Shown here: one piece after another, positions 1 to 10,112 of the stretch
Layout of the letters: every line of letters starts with the position of its first letter
How positions within the stretch are numbered: position 1 is the first letter of the stretch
Source: Hypericum androsaemum
Lineage: Eukaryota; Streptophyta; Magnoliopsida; Malpighiales; Hypericaceae
Assembly: GCA_963995505.1 (NCBI GenBank)
Contig: OZ023182.1
Coordinates: forward strand, 4,456,707 to 4,520,706
Reading direction: 5' to 3'
Length of the DNA stretch: 64,000 bases
The notes under the pieces: model-generated
Seen by the model: the letters and a program-made list of their open reading frames with translations, nothing else
Databases searched by the model: none
Told to the model about the DNA's origin: nothing
Translations under genes and position numbers: made by a program

Positions 1-840
1 GACTGCTGCCGTATCTTGGGAGATTGAATGGGTGGATAATGTGCAAGGAAATATCTAATTATTTATACCATCTATTCTCGATTCTCTCTTAATATCTATT
101 TATTAATTGCTCTCTACAAATATTCTCTCTAAATAAAATCAAGAAAAATAATAATAAAATTTTGATTAATTTGGAGTTAAGGGTACATAACTTATTATTT
201 TTTTTAAAATTAAACCTTCTAACCACATATTTTAGAACCATAACCTTAAGTTTCAAGAACTGTTCCGCAACAAGATTTCGAATACAGTTCTACCTACGGT
301 TCCAAAATCGAGGTCATCCCTCTGGCCTCAAAACGCTGACATCTGATTGACTTTTTTTTTTACGATTTTCCTATTTTGAACGTGCTTCTCCAAAATGGAA
401 TTGTCACGTTTGTAATATTTAAAAAATAAAAAATTAGAAATTTCAAAATTCTTACGATTCAGATCTACTCTTATTATAATTTTTTTTCAAGGGTATAATT
501 GCACAGCTGAATATTATTCTTTTATAAATAGAATTGTTTAAAACATCCAAATTTCGAACTATGATTTTAGTTTCTAATCTTAATTTTCACTACACATTTA
601 CGTCATGTACGAGTGATGTTTGTTTCCGAAACTGGTTAAAGATAAAGTCGTCATAAGGAATTTTCATTGACCTCAACTAAATTATTCAATCAAAAATTTA
701 TTCGGTCTCGTAAAAAAATTGAATGTGACCTAGAGCGTCGCCAGATACAAAACTGGAAATAAATAAATAAAAAGTTATGGATGGTTCGAATTCATAACCC
801 TACAAAATTGCATTTTTTTTAAAGGTTAAACATATTATTA
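1..840. other. AT-rich intergenic DNA
   Basis: This stretch is AT-rich with long A and T runs. I see no convincing coding sequence, RNA gene or element boundary in it. The short ORF near 162-350 has no recognisable domain. The stretch ends at the 9-bp target-site duplication of the MULE that follows. Confidence 0.6.
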
Positions 841-849
841 TAAATATTA
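841..849. repeat. Left 9-bp TSD of MULE
   Basis: TAAATATTA directly abuts the left TIR; the identical copy is at 5131-5139 next to the right TIR. Confidence 0.9.
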
Positions 850-1057
850 GGGCAAATTACCCTCACATCCCTGTACTTTGGTCAGCCTCCCCCTAGGGTC
901 CCTGTATTTTGGAAAATGATTGTCCCGTCCCTAAGTTTTGATGATAATAGACTCTCGGGTCCCTGGAGCCGGAATATTCCTTTTTCTCCGGTGAACCCCC
1001 ACCTGAAATGACCAAAATACCCTCCCTTGTTAAATTTTACTCCACCCCCTTTAAAAA
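850..1057 (+). repeat. MULE left TIR
   Basis: 208-bp terminal inverted repeat matching the reverse complement of 4923-5130 at all but two positions (both near the outer end). Its stretch around 905-962 is almost identical to the TIR of the non-autonomous element at 44220, so both belong to one family. Confidence 0.92.
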
Positions 1058-1307
1058 GTTATAGCCCCCTCTTCACCTTCCATTCTTAAAAAAATCAGAC
1101 TTTTCACCTCCTTCCCCTTCCTTCCCGCTTTCTTCTTCTCCACCATCTTCGACCTGTCCTCTTCGATACAAGGAACCCTTCTCCCCTTCCTCTTCTTCTC
1201 TGCAACATTCCCTTTCGCATAGTAATCTTCACCATCTTCGCCCAGATTTTTACCCAAAGTCAGAAACTCTAATTTTCTGGAAGTTAGGATTCTGACTGTC
1301 GCTAACA

Positions 1308-4300
1308 ATGCATGCCCACTTGAGAACCTTGGAGTTCATCTTCAAAGGTAAGTCAGCCTTTTATGAAAATATCGACCCCGATCGGTATTGTTATAGAGAA
1401 TTGGTTGAAGATGCATATAAAGCATTTGTTGGTCGACTGAAAAGTGATATTTTGAAATTCAGACTACAAGGGGGGATGGAAATTAGTGAGGATGATGATG
1501 TTATGTTCATGTTTGAAATGTACCTGGATAAATTTATTCGGATTTTTGTTGAAGAGGATGACCGAGGTATACCTCTTTGTGCTATAAGTCCGAAAGGAAG
1601 GATGTTGTTTGTTCGAGATGTTAGACCCGAGTTTCCCAAGTTGCAGTGGAAACATGGCATGGAAGAGGGTGGTCCTTCGGGTGTTGTAGAGGATGAGGGT
1701 GTTTCTGATGGTGTTGCTAAGGGTATTTCTGAGGGTGTTGCTCAGGGTGTTTCTGAGGGTGTTTCTGATGGTGCTGATGGTGTTGATTTGGAAGATTTAC
1801 ATGCGGAAGTGGAGGTTGATTTGGAGGATGTGCATGCTGAAGTGGAGGTTGATTTAGAGGATGTGCATGCTGATGTGGAGGATGTGCATGCTGAAGTGGA
1901 GGTTGATTTAGAGGATGTGCATGCTGATGTGGAGGATGTGCATGCTGAAGTGGAGGTTGATTTAGAGGATGTGCATGCTGATGTAGAGGATGTGCAGGCT
2001 GAAGTGGAGGTTGATTTGGAGGATGACGGTGATGCCACGTTTTGTTTGTCTTCTGATGATGATTCATCTGATGATGGTCTTGAAGATTATGTAGAAGAAG
2101 AAGGTCTTGAAGAGGGAGATGGGGGTGATGCACCTGTACTGGAATGTTTTCACTTTCCTGAGGTAAACTTTGAGAACAGGAAGGTTGTAGACAGTGAGTC
2201 AGATAGTGTTGTGGCAGAGGCTAAAGATCGAGCAGAAAGAAGGAGGAGAAGGAAGAGGGTCAGGATGGATCCAGTTGGTGATTATGGTGGAGCTCCATTT
2301 AGGTGTAATTCTGGGCAGGATATTACATTTGAAGTTGGGCAGACATTCAAATCTCACGAGCATTTCAGGACGACAGTGAAACATTATTCAATTAAGAATG
2401 GATATGATATCAGGTTTGTCAAGAATGACAAATTAAGATGTACTGCGGTTTGCAAAGACTGTCCTTGGAGAATTCATGCTTCAGTCTTGGCTGGTGCGAA
2501 AGAGTTCATGGTGAAGACATTGATTGACAAACACACTTGTCTACAAGTTGGAACTGGGCATTGGGCCACCTCTAAATGGATAGCTGAGCAGGTAGCTGAC
2601 CTCTTGAGAGCAAATCCCAATTTGGACAACAAAACAATAAGAGCTGCTCTGGCTGCCTGGGGTGTTAATCCTCAAAATTGGAAATTATGGAAGGCCAAGG
2701 CTCGTGCTAGGGTGCAGACGCAAAGTTCTCATGCTGAATCATATGCACGTCTCCATGTCTACTGTGATTTATTGCGTGAACTTAATCCAGGTTCTGTGAT
2801 TAAGTTAGAAGGGCAGCCTAGGACCAACATGAATGGGCCGATTGAATTTAGGAGACTTTTCATACGCTTATATGCGATGAAGTGGGGTTTCAAGAATGGT
2901 TGTAGACCTTTCATTGGTATTGATGGCTGCCACCTTAAAGGTCCATTCGGAGGTACCCTATTGGCTGCTATTGGCCTTGATGCAGATAACGGGATCGTAC
3001 CAGTTGCTTGGGCAGTTGTAGATAAGGAAAATGGGCAGAACTGGATTTGGTTTCTTGAGCTCTTAAATGAATGTGTGGGAGACCATGCAAGTGGCAGTGT
3101 GCTGACTTTCATGACCGATGGGCAAAAGGTATCTTTTACACTTAAAAATATATTTATCTTTGGATAATAACTAGATTATGACAATAATCTTTCCTAATGT
3201 AGGGACTTGGAGATCAAATAGAACAGGCTTTTCCTAATGCAAGGCATAGAAGATGTGCAAAGCATATAGCGGCTAACCTTGCTGCTGCATACAGAGGAGT
3301 GCATCTTGAGGGACACTTCTGGGAGCTAGCATATTCTACAACAAGGGCAGATTTTAATAAAAAAATGGCACTATTAAAGTTGGAACATATTTCACCAAGG
3401 AAGATTAATGGTCAAATGCTAACTCCAGCTGAATGGCTTGACAGAATCCCACATGACAAGTGGTCCAGGTTTGCTTTGGATGATTATGTGAAGAACATGG
3501 ATGTTACAAACAATCTAGTTGAATCATTCAATAGTTGGATTCTAGATATTAGGGATTTACCTATAGTTGAGCTCCTTGACAATCTGCGCCAGATGATTAT
3601 GACTAGGCAACACACCAGATATGTGTTGGCAGATGAATGCACAACAAAAGTGAGTCCACATGTGTATAATGAGTTGAGAAGCTTATGTTCTGATGCGAGA
3701 AAGTGCAAAATTATGCCTGCAAGGGACTTGGAGTTTGAGGTGATTTGTGAAGGGAAAAGATATGCTGTTCATTTGAGGGTTCGTACCTGCTCCTGCAATG
3801 TTTGGCAGTTGAGCGGCGTGCCATATATTCACGTGGTTGCTTGTGTGATGGCAATTGAGGGCGATATCCAGGATTATGTAGATGATTACTACAAAGTGGA
3901 GATGTGGAAAAAGACTTACCAGATGGTTGTTCATCCCTTTCCCGAGGCTGATCTGGAACCAAAAGAGGGTTATGACACATACCTCCCTCCTCCTCTCAGT
4001 AGAAGATCTGGTAGACCAAGAAAAAGTAAGAAACGGCAAGAAGGTGAAGGCTGTCCATCCACTCGAACTAACACAGTGAAATGTGCAATTTGTGGGGTAA
4101 TGGATCACAACAAAAGGTCTTGCCAAGGAGCACCTACCAAGAGGAAAGGTAAAAGTGTATTGGTAAGTGCATTTAATATTGTGCTCTTATGTGTACCTGC
4201 TCAGATTTTAATATTGTTATACTGACTTTAGGTGAAAAAGGCCAAAAAAGGAGTCCAAGTTACACCTTCACAACAATTCATGGTTGCTTCATCAAGTGGA

Positions 4301-4330
4301 CCACATGTGCGAGAGGTGGGACTCTTTTAA
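1308..4330 (+). CDS. MULE transposase (MURA-type), three exons
   Basis: DDE-type transposase that excises and inserts the surrounding element. Exons are 1308-3128, 3203-4162 and 4232-4330 with GT-AG introns in phase 0, giving 959 codons plus stop. In order: an N-terminal region (about 1-120); an acidic linker with 18-residue repeats (about 157-245); a MuDR-type DNA-binding domain (about 340-410, C-x4-C-x2-C then H-x-C); the catalytic region, with the first Asp in GIDG (about 537) and the second in MTDGQKG across the exon 1/2 junction (about 602); a CAKH motif (about 624); an NN-x2-ESFN block; a SWIM finger (about 802); and a CX2CX4HX4C knuckle, CAICGVMDHNKRSC (about 900). The SWIM finger reads CSC..GVPYIH where the family has GIPCxH, so the third Cys is Tyr. 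I did not assign the third catalytic acid with certainty. The start is the first ATG of the long frame. Confidence 0.9.
1851..2012 (+). repeat. 54-bp in-frame tandem repeats in transposase
   Basis: Three almost identical 54-bp units beginning at 1851, 1905 and 1959, with partial units on both sides (about 1788-1850 and 2013-2025). They encode an acidic 18-residue unit built on DLEDVHADVEDVHAEVEV. The period is a multiple of three, so the frame stays open. The minus-strand ORFs over this stretch are shadows. Confidence 0.92.
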
Positions 4331-4729
4331 GACAATGTTGCAGAAAATCAGAACAAAGACTAGTTTCTTCAACAACATCATAGATTTATCTTGCTCTTTT
4401 AACATGTTCTTCATCATCTTCAAATCTTGAAGAACCAATTCATCATCTTCAATTCGCCAGTGCTGCTTACGAACATATCCTTCCCGTGGAATACACCATC
4501 CAATCCACCGACAATTATTCTTGGCGCAAGAATAATACAACCGGCCACAATTTTTTTCAGACTCAGCAATCTTCACCAAGGCACGAACACCACATTTGCA
4601 ATCGACATTCATGTACCTCACACCATCGTCAAACTGGTACGAAGAATTGGAGGATGACATGGTCCAGCTTCTAGAACGAACCCCAGATCTACTTTCGAAC
4701 CCAAAAAACCCAAGATGTTGTACCTTCAA
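4292..4729 (-). CDS. GRF-type zinc finger protein carried by the MULE
   Basis: A 145-codon ORF convergent to the transposase; its 3' end overlaps the last transposase exon by 39 bp antisense. The middle has the zf-GRF pattern: CKCG, then a G-R-x-Y-Y-x-C block, then NNCRWIGW, as in small plant proteins annotated like At4g04775. A Lys- and Met-rich, probably helical stretch follows, and then a hydrophobic C-terminal segment (LVFVLIFCNIVL) that could be a membrane anchor. Typical family members start close to an MSSSNSS-like sequence, so the ATG at 4660 is a better start than the first one at 4729. GRF fingers are thought to bind nucleic acid; a role here in transposition or in silencing escape is only inference. 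The upstream leader has a 22-bp repeat (about 4776 and 4815) before the right TIR. Confidence 0.75.
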   Translation of the reverse strand: MKVQHLGFFGFESRSGVRSRSWTMSSSNSSYQFDDGVRYMNVDCKCGVRALVKIAESEKNCGRLYYSCAKNNCRWIGWCIPREGYVRKQHWRIEDDELVLQDLKMMKNMLKEQDKSMMLLKKLVFVLIFCNIVLKESHLSHMWST

Positions 4730-4922
4730 ATCCAGAAAACCCTAGATTTACAAAGAGGGAACAAAATGAAAACCACGAACCCTAGGTCTTGTTCATCTTC
4801 AAATTCAGAAAACCCACGAACCCTAGGTCTTGTTCAAGAGAGAACAAAATGAAGATGAAGAAAAGTGGAGAGAAATGACGGAGAAGATAGGAGGAGAATA
4901 AAACAAAGAGGTTGGAAAGTGT

Positions 4923-5130
4923 TTTTTAAAGGGGGTGGAGTAAAATTTAACAAGGGAGGGTATTTTGGTCATTTCAGGTGGGGGTTCACCGGAGAAAAAG
5001 GAATATTCCGGCTCCAGGGACCCGAGAGTCTATTATCATCAAAACTTAGGGACGGGACAATCATTTTCCAAAATACAGGGACCCTAGGGGGAGGCTGACC
5101 AAAGTAAAGGGATGTAAGGGTAATTTGCCC
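4923..5130 (-). repeat. MULE right TIR
   Basis: Inverted partner of 850-1057, ending in AATTTGCCC followed by the second copy of TAAATATTA (5131-5139). Confidence 0.92.
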
Positions 5131-5139
5131 TAAATATTA

Positions 5140-5640
5140 TTATGGATGGTCCCTTTTCACGCGAGTGATAATGCTCCTTTTATGTGCCTACTTTGCTTCA
5201 AACCCGATCCTCCAATTGAGCAAAAATCAACTTCTTTGACCTCCCGATCACAGTTGGAAGGCCCAGATACTTCTCAGCTCCCTGCGCATCAAGCATCTGT
5301 AATAAGGCCCAGAGATTTGCACAGGTCTATGGAGGGACGCCGCAGCTGAAAGTGGGTGAAATTTTATGTAAGTTCACCACATTCAAAATGTATATTCCTC
5401 ACCAATTCATATATGGTCTGATGGATACGTTATCAGTCCTTAAACATGAGGTGGGAAGATCGAATCCCATGACCGTCTAAGATCCGAAATTGTGGAAACA
5501 ATTTAAATCTCACCCAAAAAAATTGTATATTCCTCTTCCTAAACAAACAAGCAACAAACAAACCACATTCAAAATGTAACTTCCATTTCAGCTTCTGTGC
5601 TTCAATCTCCGTTAATTTTGTTTCTGAGAGAGAAAGATGT
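5140..5640. other. Intergenic, possible tRNA-derived SINE remnant
   Basis: Between the MULE and the LINE remnant. At about 5412-5480 a TGGTCTGATGG block is followed about 45 bp later by GATCGAATCCC, resembling the A and B boxes of a tRNA-derived SINE. No TSD or clean 3' tail is evident. The ORF at 5146-5349 has no recognisable domain. Confidence 0.3.
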
Positions 5641-5649
5641 TGGGGATTG

Positions 5650-6690
5650 TAGGCCTTTGCTTAATTGGCGAACTGTCTCAGGACGGGGACTCCCCAACCT
5701 GCGACAGTTGTAAAAGAAAAGATTCATGGCGAGAGGCGGGGTTGTTGAGCAACCTCCGCCTGTGAAGAAGACCCCTCAAGATCTTCGAAAGCAGCAGCAT
5801 ATTTCTTGCTAACTTGGCTCTCCTCCAGTTGATCTTCAAATATAGTCCTCTTTCCCAAAATAGTTTCATCTTTGTGGTTCATTGGCTCATCCCCGAAAGT
5901 ATTGGCTTGGCAAGCTCCGTTTGCCAGTGGTTAGGGTTGTGGTCACTGGGGTAGAATCTACCAGGAGGGCTAGGTTGGGATGTATGGTTAAGGGTAGGGG
6001 ATAGTGAGTATGGTTCGATTTCTGGGTGGGGTAGGTTGGATATAGGGCTTATGGGATTGGGATTGGAAGGTAAGTTGGTGGTTTTATTGATCTTCTCCAG
6101 GTCAGATGATGGGGTAGTTAGCCAGACACCATAGTTTTCTATCGACATTGAAGGGAGGTCCTCTGGGGTCACAAATTCACAATCTTTCTCAATATGTCCC
6201 AAGGATCCACAGTTGTAGTAAAAGGATGGGAGCCATTCATACTTAAAATATACCATCACTAAGCTACCTCCCAAGAACCCTAACCTTCTACTCTTCACAG
6301 TGCGGTTCGGACATCAACATTTACACGAATTTGCATTTATTTTCCTTGTGTCTCCAGCGACTCAAGATTAGAAACTGCCAACATGTTGTCACACACTGCA
6401 GATTGTGACCCAAGATTAAGCCTCGACTTGAAGTGATCTTTCCGAAACGTGCCTCTCACGGAACCATCTTCTTTTGCAGGACGCAGGAGTCCCATTTCCC
6501 TTCCCAACCCGATTAAACCTTTCAGTACCTCCCTTATCCCCAATATCCCATCCAAGCTTTCCCGATCCTCCTCTATCGACATCCAAACACCTCGTGTGCC
6601 CCCCCACTCCCATCGCCCCTCTCTATTTCCCGACTCATCTTCCTAGGGAGACTACGCGTACCCTACTATCTATACCAACTTAGGAGATCA
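5650..6690 (-). pseudogene. Degenerate LINE-type ORF1 (gag-like) remnant
   Basis: Minus-strand open segments (about 6582-6337, 6298-5879, 5869-5678) follow one another in order but in different frames. The middle one contains YEWLPSFYYNCGSLGHIEKD, which matches the zf-CCHC_4 knuckle of plant LINE-associated DUF4283 proteins (usually F-C-Y-x-C-G-x2-G-H). The first zinc Cys is replaced by Tyr. A Pro/Ser-rich tail follows, also typical of these proteins. Stops and frameshifts between segments show it is dead. No endonuclease or reverse transcriptase was seen beside it. Confidence 0.6.
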
Positions 6691-6847
6691 ACGATTACTT
6701 ACGACTATAGACTCTTACAAGATTGTATGCAAGTAGGAAAGAAATTAGTGAAGAAAAATGAACCTTAATACTAGGAACCAACGCACTGACGAGAGGAGCA
6801 AACCCTAACCTATGGACCCCTTTTTATTATATATTCTTAATGGGTAG

Positions 6848-7788
6848 TGTTGGGCTTTTCACCCATACTTGATCATGGGCTATATGGGCTTGGGCCACAT
6901 TCATTTTCTTTCCTATCTATAGGTGAAAATGCCACTTTGGCTCCTTATTCATACAAGCTATTATATATAGCTTTGTCACATGTCAAGTTGATGCCACCTT
7001 TTGGTGATGACATGGAAGGAGATATTTTCTCCTTAAAACCATAGTTTTAAAAAACGACCCGGAGGCTGACCTGGGATTTCTCCCGTCCACCGGGTCGGCC
7101 GGACGGACCGGTTGGACCAAAATTTTTTATTTTTAAATATTTTAAATAATATATATATGTAGGTTAAAATATACTTAGTTTCCATACAAAAAAGTAGACT
7201 TAATTTTTTATCTCTCCACTCTATAAATCTACTTTTTTATTAATTTATTAATTTGTCAAATCAATTTTTTTCCTCGAAAACCACCAAAAAAAATCAATTT
7301 TGCCCATTTTTTGTACTAACCAGGTTCGACCGGTTAGGATGGACCTCAAAATTGGCCGGTCCGACCGGATTTGGTCTGGTTAGTACAGACCCTATCAAAA
7401 GCCTAAAAACGACCCGGTCTTGTACCCGTTTCGCGGTCTAACCAGTCGAACCACCGATCAGACCACTTTTTAAAACCATGCTTAAAACGAGAAAATTAGA
7501 AGAAAATAAAAAGCCAGCAGAAACACACCCACACAAAAAAGAAGGACAAATTACTGATTTGATCCCTGAGTTCTCGATTCGACTCCGAGGATGATAAAGT
7601 CGTGAAAATTATTCTTACTTCAATTGATCGTAAGTAAGAAGCGATCAGTGATAAGACTCTGTTGCGATCCTGAGTTTATCTACGCTTCAACAAGTAAGAA
7701 AATTTACGATTTAAATAAATTCGCTTTATTTAATCAATTTAATGATTTCTTGATTATAATATGTTATAATCACCCGTAGAAATCAACA
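6848..7788 (+). repeat. Copia 5' LTR (interrupted by a MITE)
   Basis: Begins TGTTGGGC and ends AATCAACA. Matches 15344-15836 on both sides of a 441-bp hAT MITE (7040-7480). Without the MITE and one copy of its duplicated site the LTR is about 490 bp. It ends directly before the primer-binding site. Confidence 0.88.
7040..7480. mobile_element. hAT-type MITE inside the 5' LTR
   Basis: 441 bp with short TIRs (CATAGTTTTAAAAA / TTTTTAAAACCATG). Flanked by a perfect 8-bp TSD, CTTAAAAC, at 7032-7039 and 7481-7488. The homologous point of the 3' LTR (about 15534) is uninterrupted, which gives an empty-site control. The interior is rich in CCGGTCCGACCGG-like inverted pieces. No coding capacity. Confidence 0.88.
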
Positions 7789-7789
7789 T

Positions 7790-7801
7790 TGGTATCAGAG
7801 C
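7790..7801 (+). other. Copia primer-binding site
   Basis: TGGTATCAGAGC is the standard plant Copia PBS, complementary to the 3' end of initiator Met tRNA. It lies one base after the 5' LTR terminus. Confidence 0.9.
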
Positions 7802-7924
7802 AAGTTGTTTTCTTGTTCTGGTTAATAATTTAAAAGTCACGTAGGTGATTTTTATATTTAAAAATCGTATTTAGTTAAACTAATCCTGAGATAATAGTTT
7901 CTGATGTATTTTTATGCATAATCC

Positions 7925-8245
7925 GAAAAGTCCGGATGATTGAATTGAAATTATTGCACCAAACACGCATAAAAGGACTTCGTCCTAATTTGCACACGGG
8001 TGAAAATCTCAGGTACTAATCTGACATTAGCACAGAACACGAATACAGATTTCGTCCTCATTTTTGCAAACGCGAGAGACTCTTAGGGATTAAAATGAAA
8101 TTATTCCACTCTGAACGCGTTTTAAAAGGCCTTGTCCTTACTTGTATACGCGTTAAACCTGTTGGGATTAAAATTGAAATTTATACGTGTCGAAGCTAAT
8201 AAGGAATTTGTCCTTATGTGTAAACGCTTGTGACCTTGTGGAACT
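7925..8245 (+). repeat. Degenerate ~75-bp repeats in the Copia leader
   Basis: About four diverged units, each with a TTCGTCC/TTGTCCTTA-like core followed by TTTGCAMACGCG-like sequence, ending in a GGGATTAAAATGAAATT-like link. The function is unknown. Leader repeats in retrotransposons can carry packaging or regulatory signals, which is inference here. Confidence 0.6.
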
Positions 8246-9252
8246 AATTTATAATTTGTCCAAAAAAATCCCCAAATAGGGAAAACCCTAATTTCGCGAT
8301 TCCACGGTTTTCTCTCCCCGATTCAATCACCTCACAAATCAACCAAATCGGAGGACGACGAGTACAAATCTTGTCTCCGACGACATACCGGGACTATGGC
8401 GACCTTCATGGTCAGATTTTTTTCGGTCTAAACCGGATAAAAAATTACCCAATGATGTTATCTTTTTTTCTTTTCTGACGGACGAACGAACGACTGGGTT
8501 CGTTATAACCGAGAAAAGTTGTTTTCTCGACGAGGATGTGTCGAGGTTGATCGTACTAGTCTTGTTGATGTCTGTATCGACCGATTTTTGGCGTCGTTGC
8601 GGTGGCCGGAAACAATTTTCCTTCCGTTGTTTTGTTTTCTTCTTCCGTTCGACGAAGAAGATGAAGAGGGAGAAGAAGGAAATTATGGCAAGGGCAATTC
8701 TGTAATTTTACAAATTTTTTGACTAGGTATATATACTCGAAAAGGGAAAAATCATAATTTTATAGTAAAAAAAAGGAAGCGGGTTTGACCGTGGGTCAAC
8801 GCGGGCCGTTTCTTCATGGGACTTTTTTTAAAGGAGCCCAACCCGCATTTTTGACTTTAAAGTCAATGCGGGTGTGGGCTTGTGGGCCAATAAATTCCCA
8901 CGCGGCCCATTTGACTATTTTGGTTGAAATGAGCCTATCTTTAGGCTTGGTTGAGTAAAATGAGTTTTATTCAAATAAAATTTAATTTTAAAAATTATTA
9001 TGATAATTTAAAGATCAAAAATATATTTTAGAATAAGTTCTAAACTATATTTTATTCCAATATTTTTAGAATTAAGACACTAAAAATATGGAAAATAATA
9101 TAACCTACAAGGATCACGCAATAAAAAGCTATATTGTGAATATTCTTTATGCCCTTCATCATTGATATGATTAAAATTGTGATTTTAATCAATTGGGACT
9201 AATTGTGAGCTGACCCAAATAACTTGCATTATGATGCAAGTTATCAATAAGG

Positions 9253-9663
9253 ATGAAGTGTTGTCCAAGAAAGTGTGTTGAACCTGTGCTTGTTGCAAAG
9301 GCACAAAACATGCGCCGAAAGATAAAGAATCGTTGTATCTGTCGGCTGGAGTATAGAGATAATAAACAAGTGCTTACCGAGCATATTGTCTCAGTTCACA
9401 ATGAGATACAAGAATATATCTTGGCTGGAGGTTATATCAGTGGATATAACTGGGTATTAATGTTCATGGATCTTCTAGCTATGGTAAAGATTACGGAAGA
9501 TGTTGACACATTCCTATCTCAAGTAACTGGGACTACTCACAGAAAAGCTTTGGAACGTCTAGTTACATATCTAGGTGGGAAGAGAATTTTAGAGAAAATT
9601 CCTCATAATAAGTCAATGAGGTTGCGAAGTGGGCGTAAAGTACGTCACTTCTGTGCTCATTAA
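9253..9663 (+). CDS. Unknown 136-codon ORF in Copia leader
   Basis: An uninterrupted ORF between the 5' LTR and gag, where Copia elements normally have no gene. I do not recognise the product. It is basic at both ends (CPRKCVEPV early; MRLRSGRKVRHF at the C terminus) and has a mixed, soluble-looking middle with a hydrophobic patch (WVLMFMDLLAMV). It is intact although the gag-pol downstream is full of stops, so it may be young, selected, or simply lucky. It could be captured host sequence, an accessory retrotransposon gene, or a chance ORF. Confidence 0.35.
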   Translation: MKCCPRKCVEPVLVAKAQNMRRKIKNRCICRLEYRDNKQVLTEHIVSVHNEIQEYILAGGYISGYNWVLMFMDLLAMVKITEDVDTFLSQVTGTTHRKALERLVTYLGGKRILEKIPHNKSMRLRSGRKVRHFCAH

Positions 9664-10112
9664 TATGTTCATGAATTCCCTTATCCTAGCAAGTGGACAA
9701 TCATGAACTATGTGCCAGCCCGCGTCATATATAGAGATATTGTCTTTAATAATGTGTAGATCTTTTATATGGGTTTAAGTCTTGTTAGAAGTTTTTTGTA
9801 CATATGTGTATAAAACTTCATGTACTTTCATGGTTGTAATAAAGATGCATGTGTGTTTCTACAATTAAATTATTTATTTATTTAACTGTTTATTATTACT
9901 ATGAGATATATCCACTTGAATTTACTATTAAAGAATTTTGAACGTTTAAAGTTCAAAATTAATTCTCGAAGGGTGAGGGGAAACATACCCGTGACCTACT
10001 TCGAATTCGAGGTTAATCAAGAACTTTATATCGCTTAAAGTTATAAACGTATAGTAAATTAATGTATTGCTGAAAACATACTCCTCACATTTTTTTATGA
10101 TTCCCTATTGTC

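Larger units (their letters stand above)
850..5130 (+). mobile_element. Complete Mutator-like element (MULE) with GRF gene
   Basis: A 4.28-kb DNA transposon. The ends are long inverted repeats (850-1057 and 4923-5130) starting GGGCAAATTACCC, with two mismatches over 208 bp by eye. The flanks are a perfect 9-bp direct repeat, TAAATATTA, at 841-849 and 5131-5139. A 9-bp TSD is diagnostic of Mutator-like insertion. Inside are a three-exon transposase on the plus strand and a convergent GRF zinc-finger gene on the minus strand. Near-identical TIRs, a perfect TSD and open reading frames point to a young insertion. Whether it is active is uncertain, because the transposase SWIM finger has lost one zinc ligand. 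Confidence 0.93.

Noticed and set aside
1851..2012. Direct repeats that could be taken for a CRISPR-like array
   Set aside because: Units are contiguous without spacers, in frame within a coding exon, in a plant nuclear genome.
1717..2133. Minus-strand His/Pro- and Ser/Thr-rich ORFs over the transposase
   Set aside because: They are antisense shadows of the 54-bp repeats; their composition is dictated by the acidic Asp/Glu/Val codons on the other strand.
5412..5480. Possible tRNA gene
   Set aside because: A- and B-box-like motifs only, with no cloverleaf pairing seen; a SINE remnant is more likely and is listed with low confidence.
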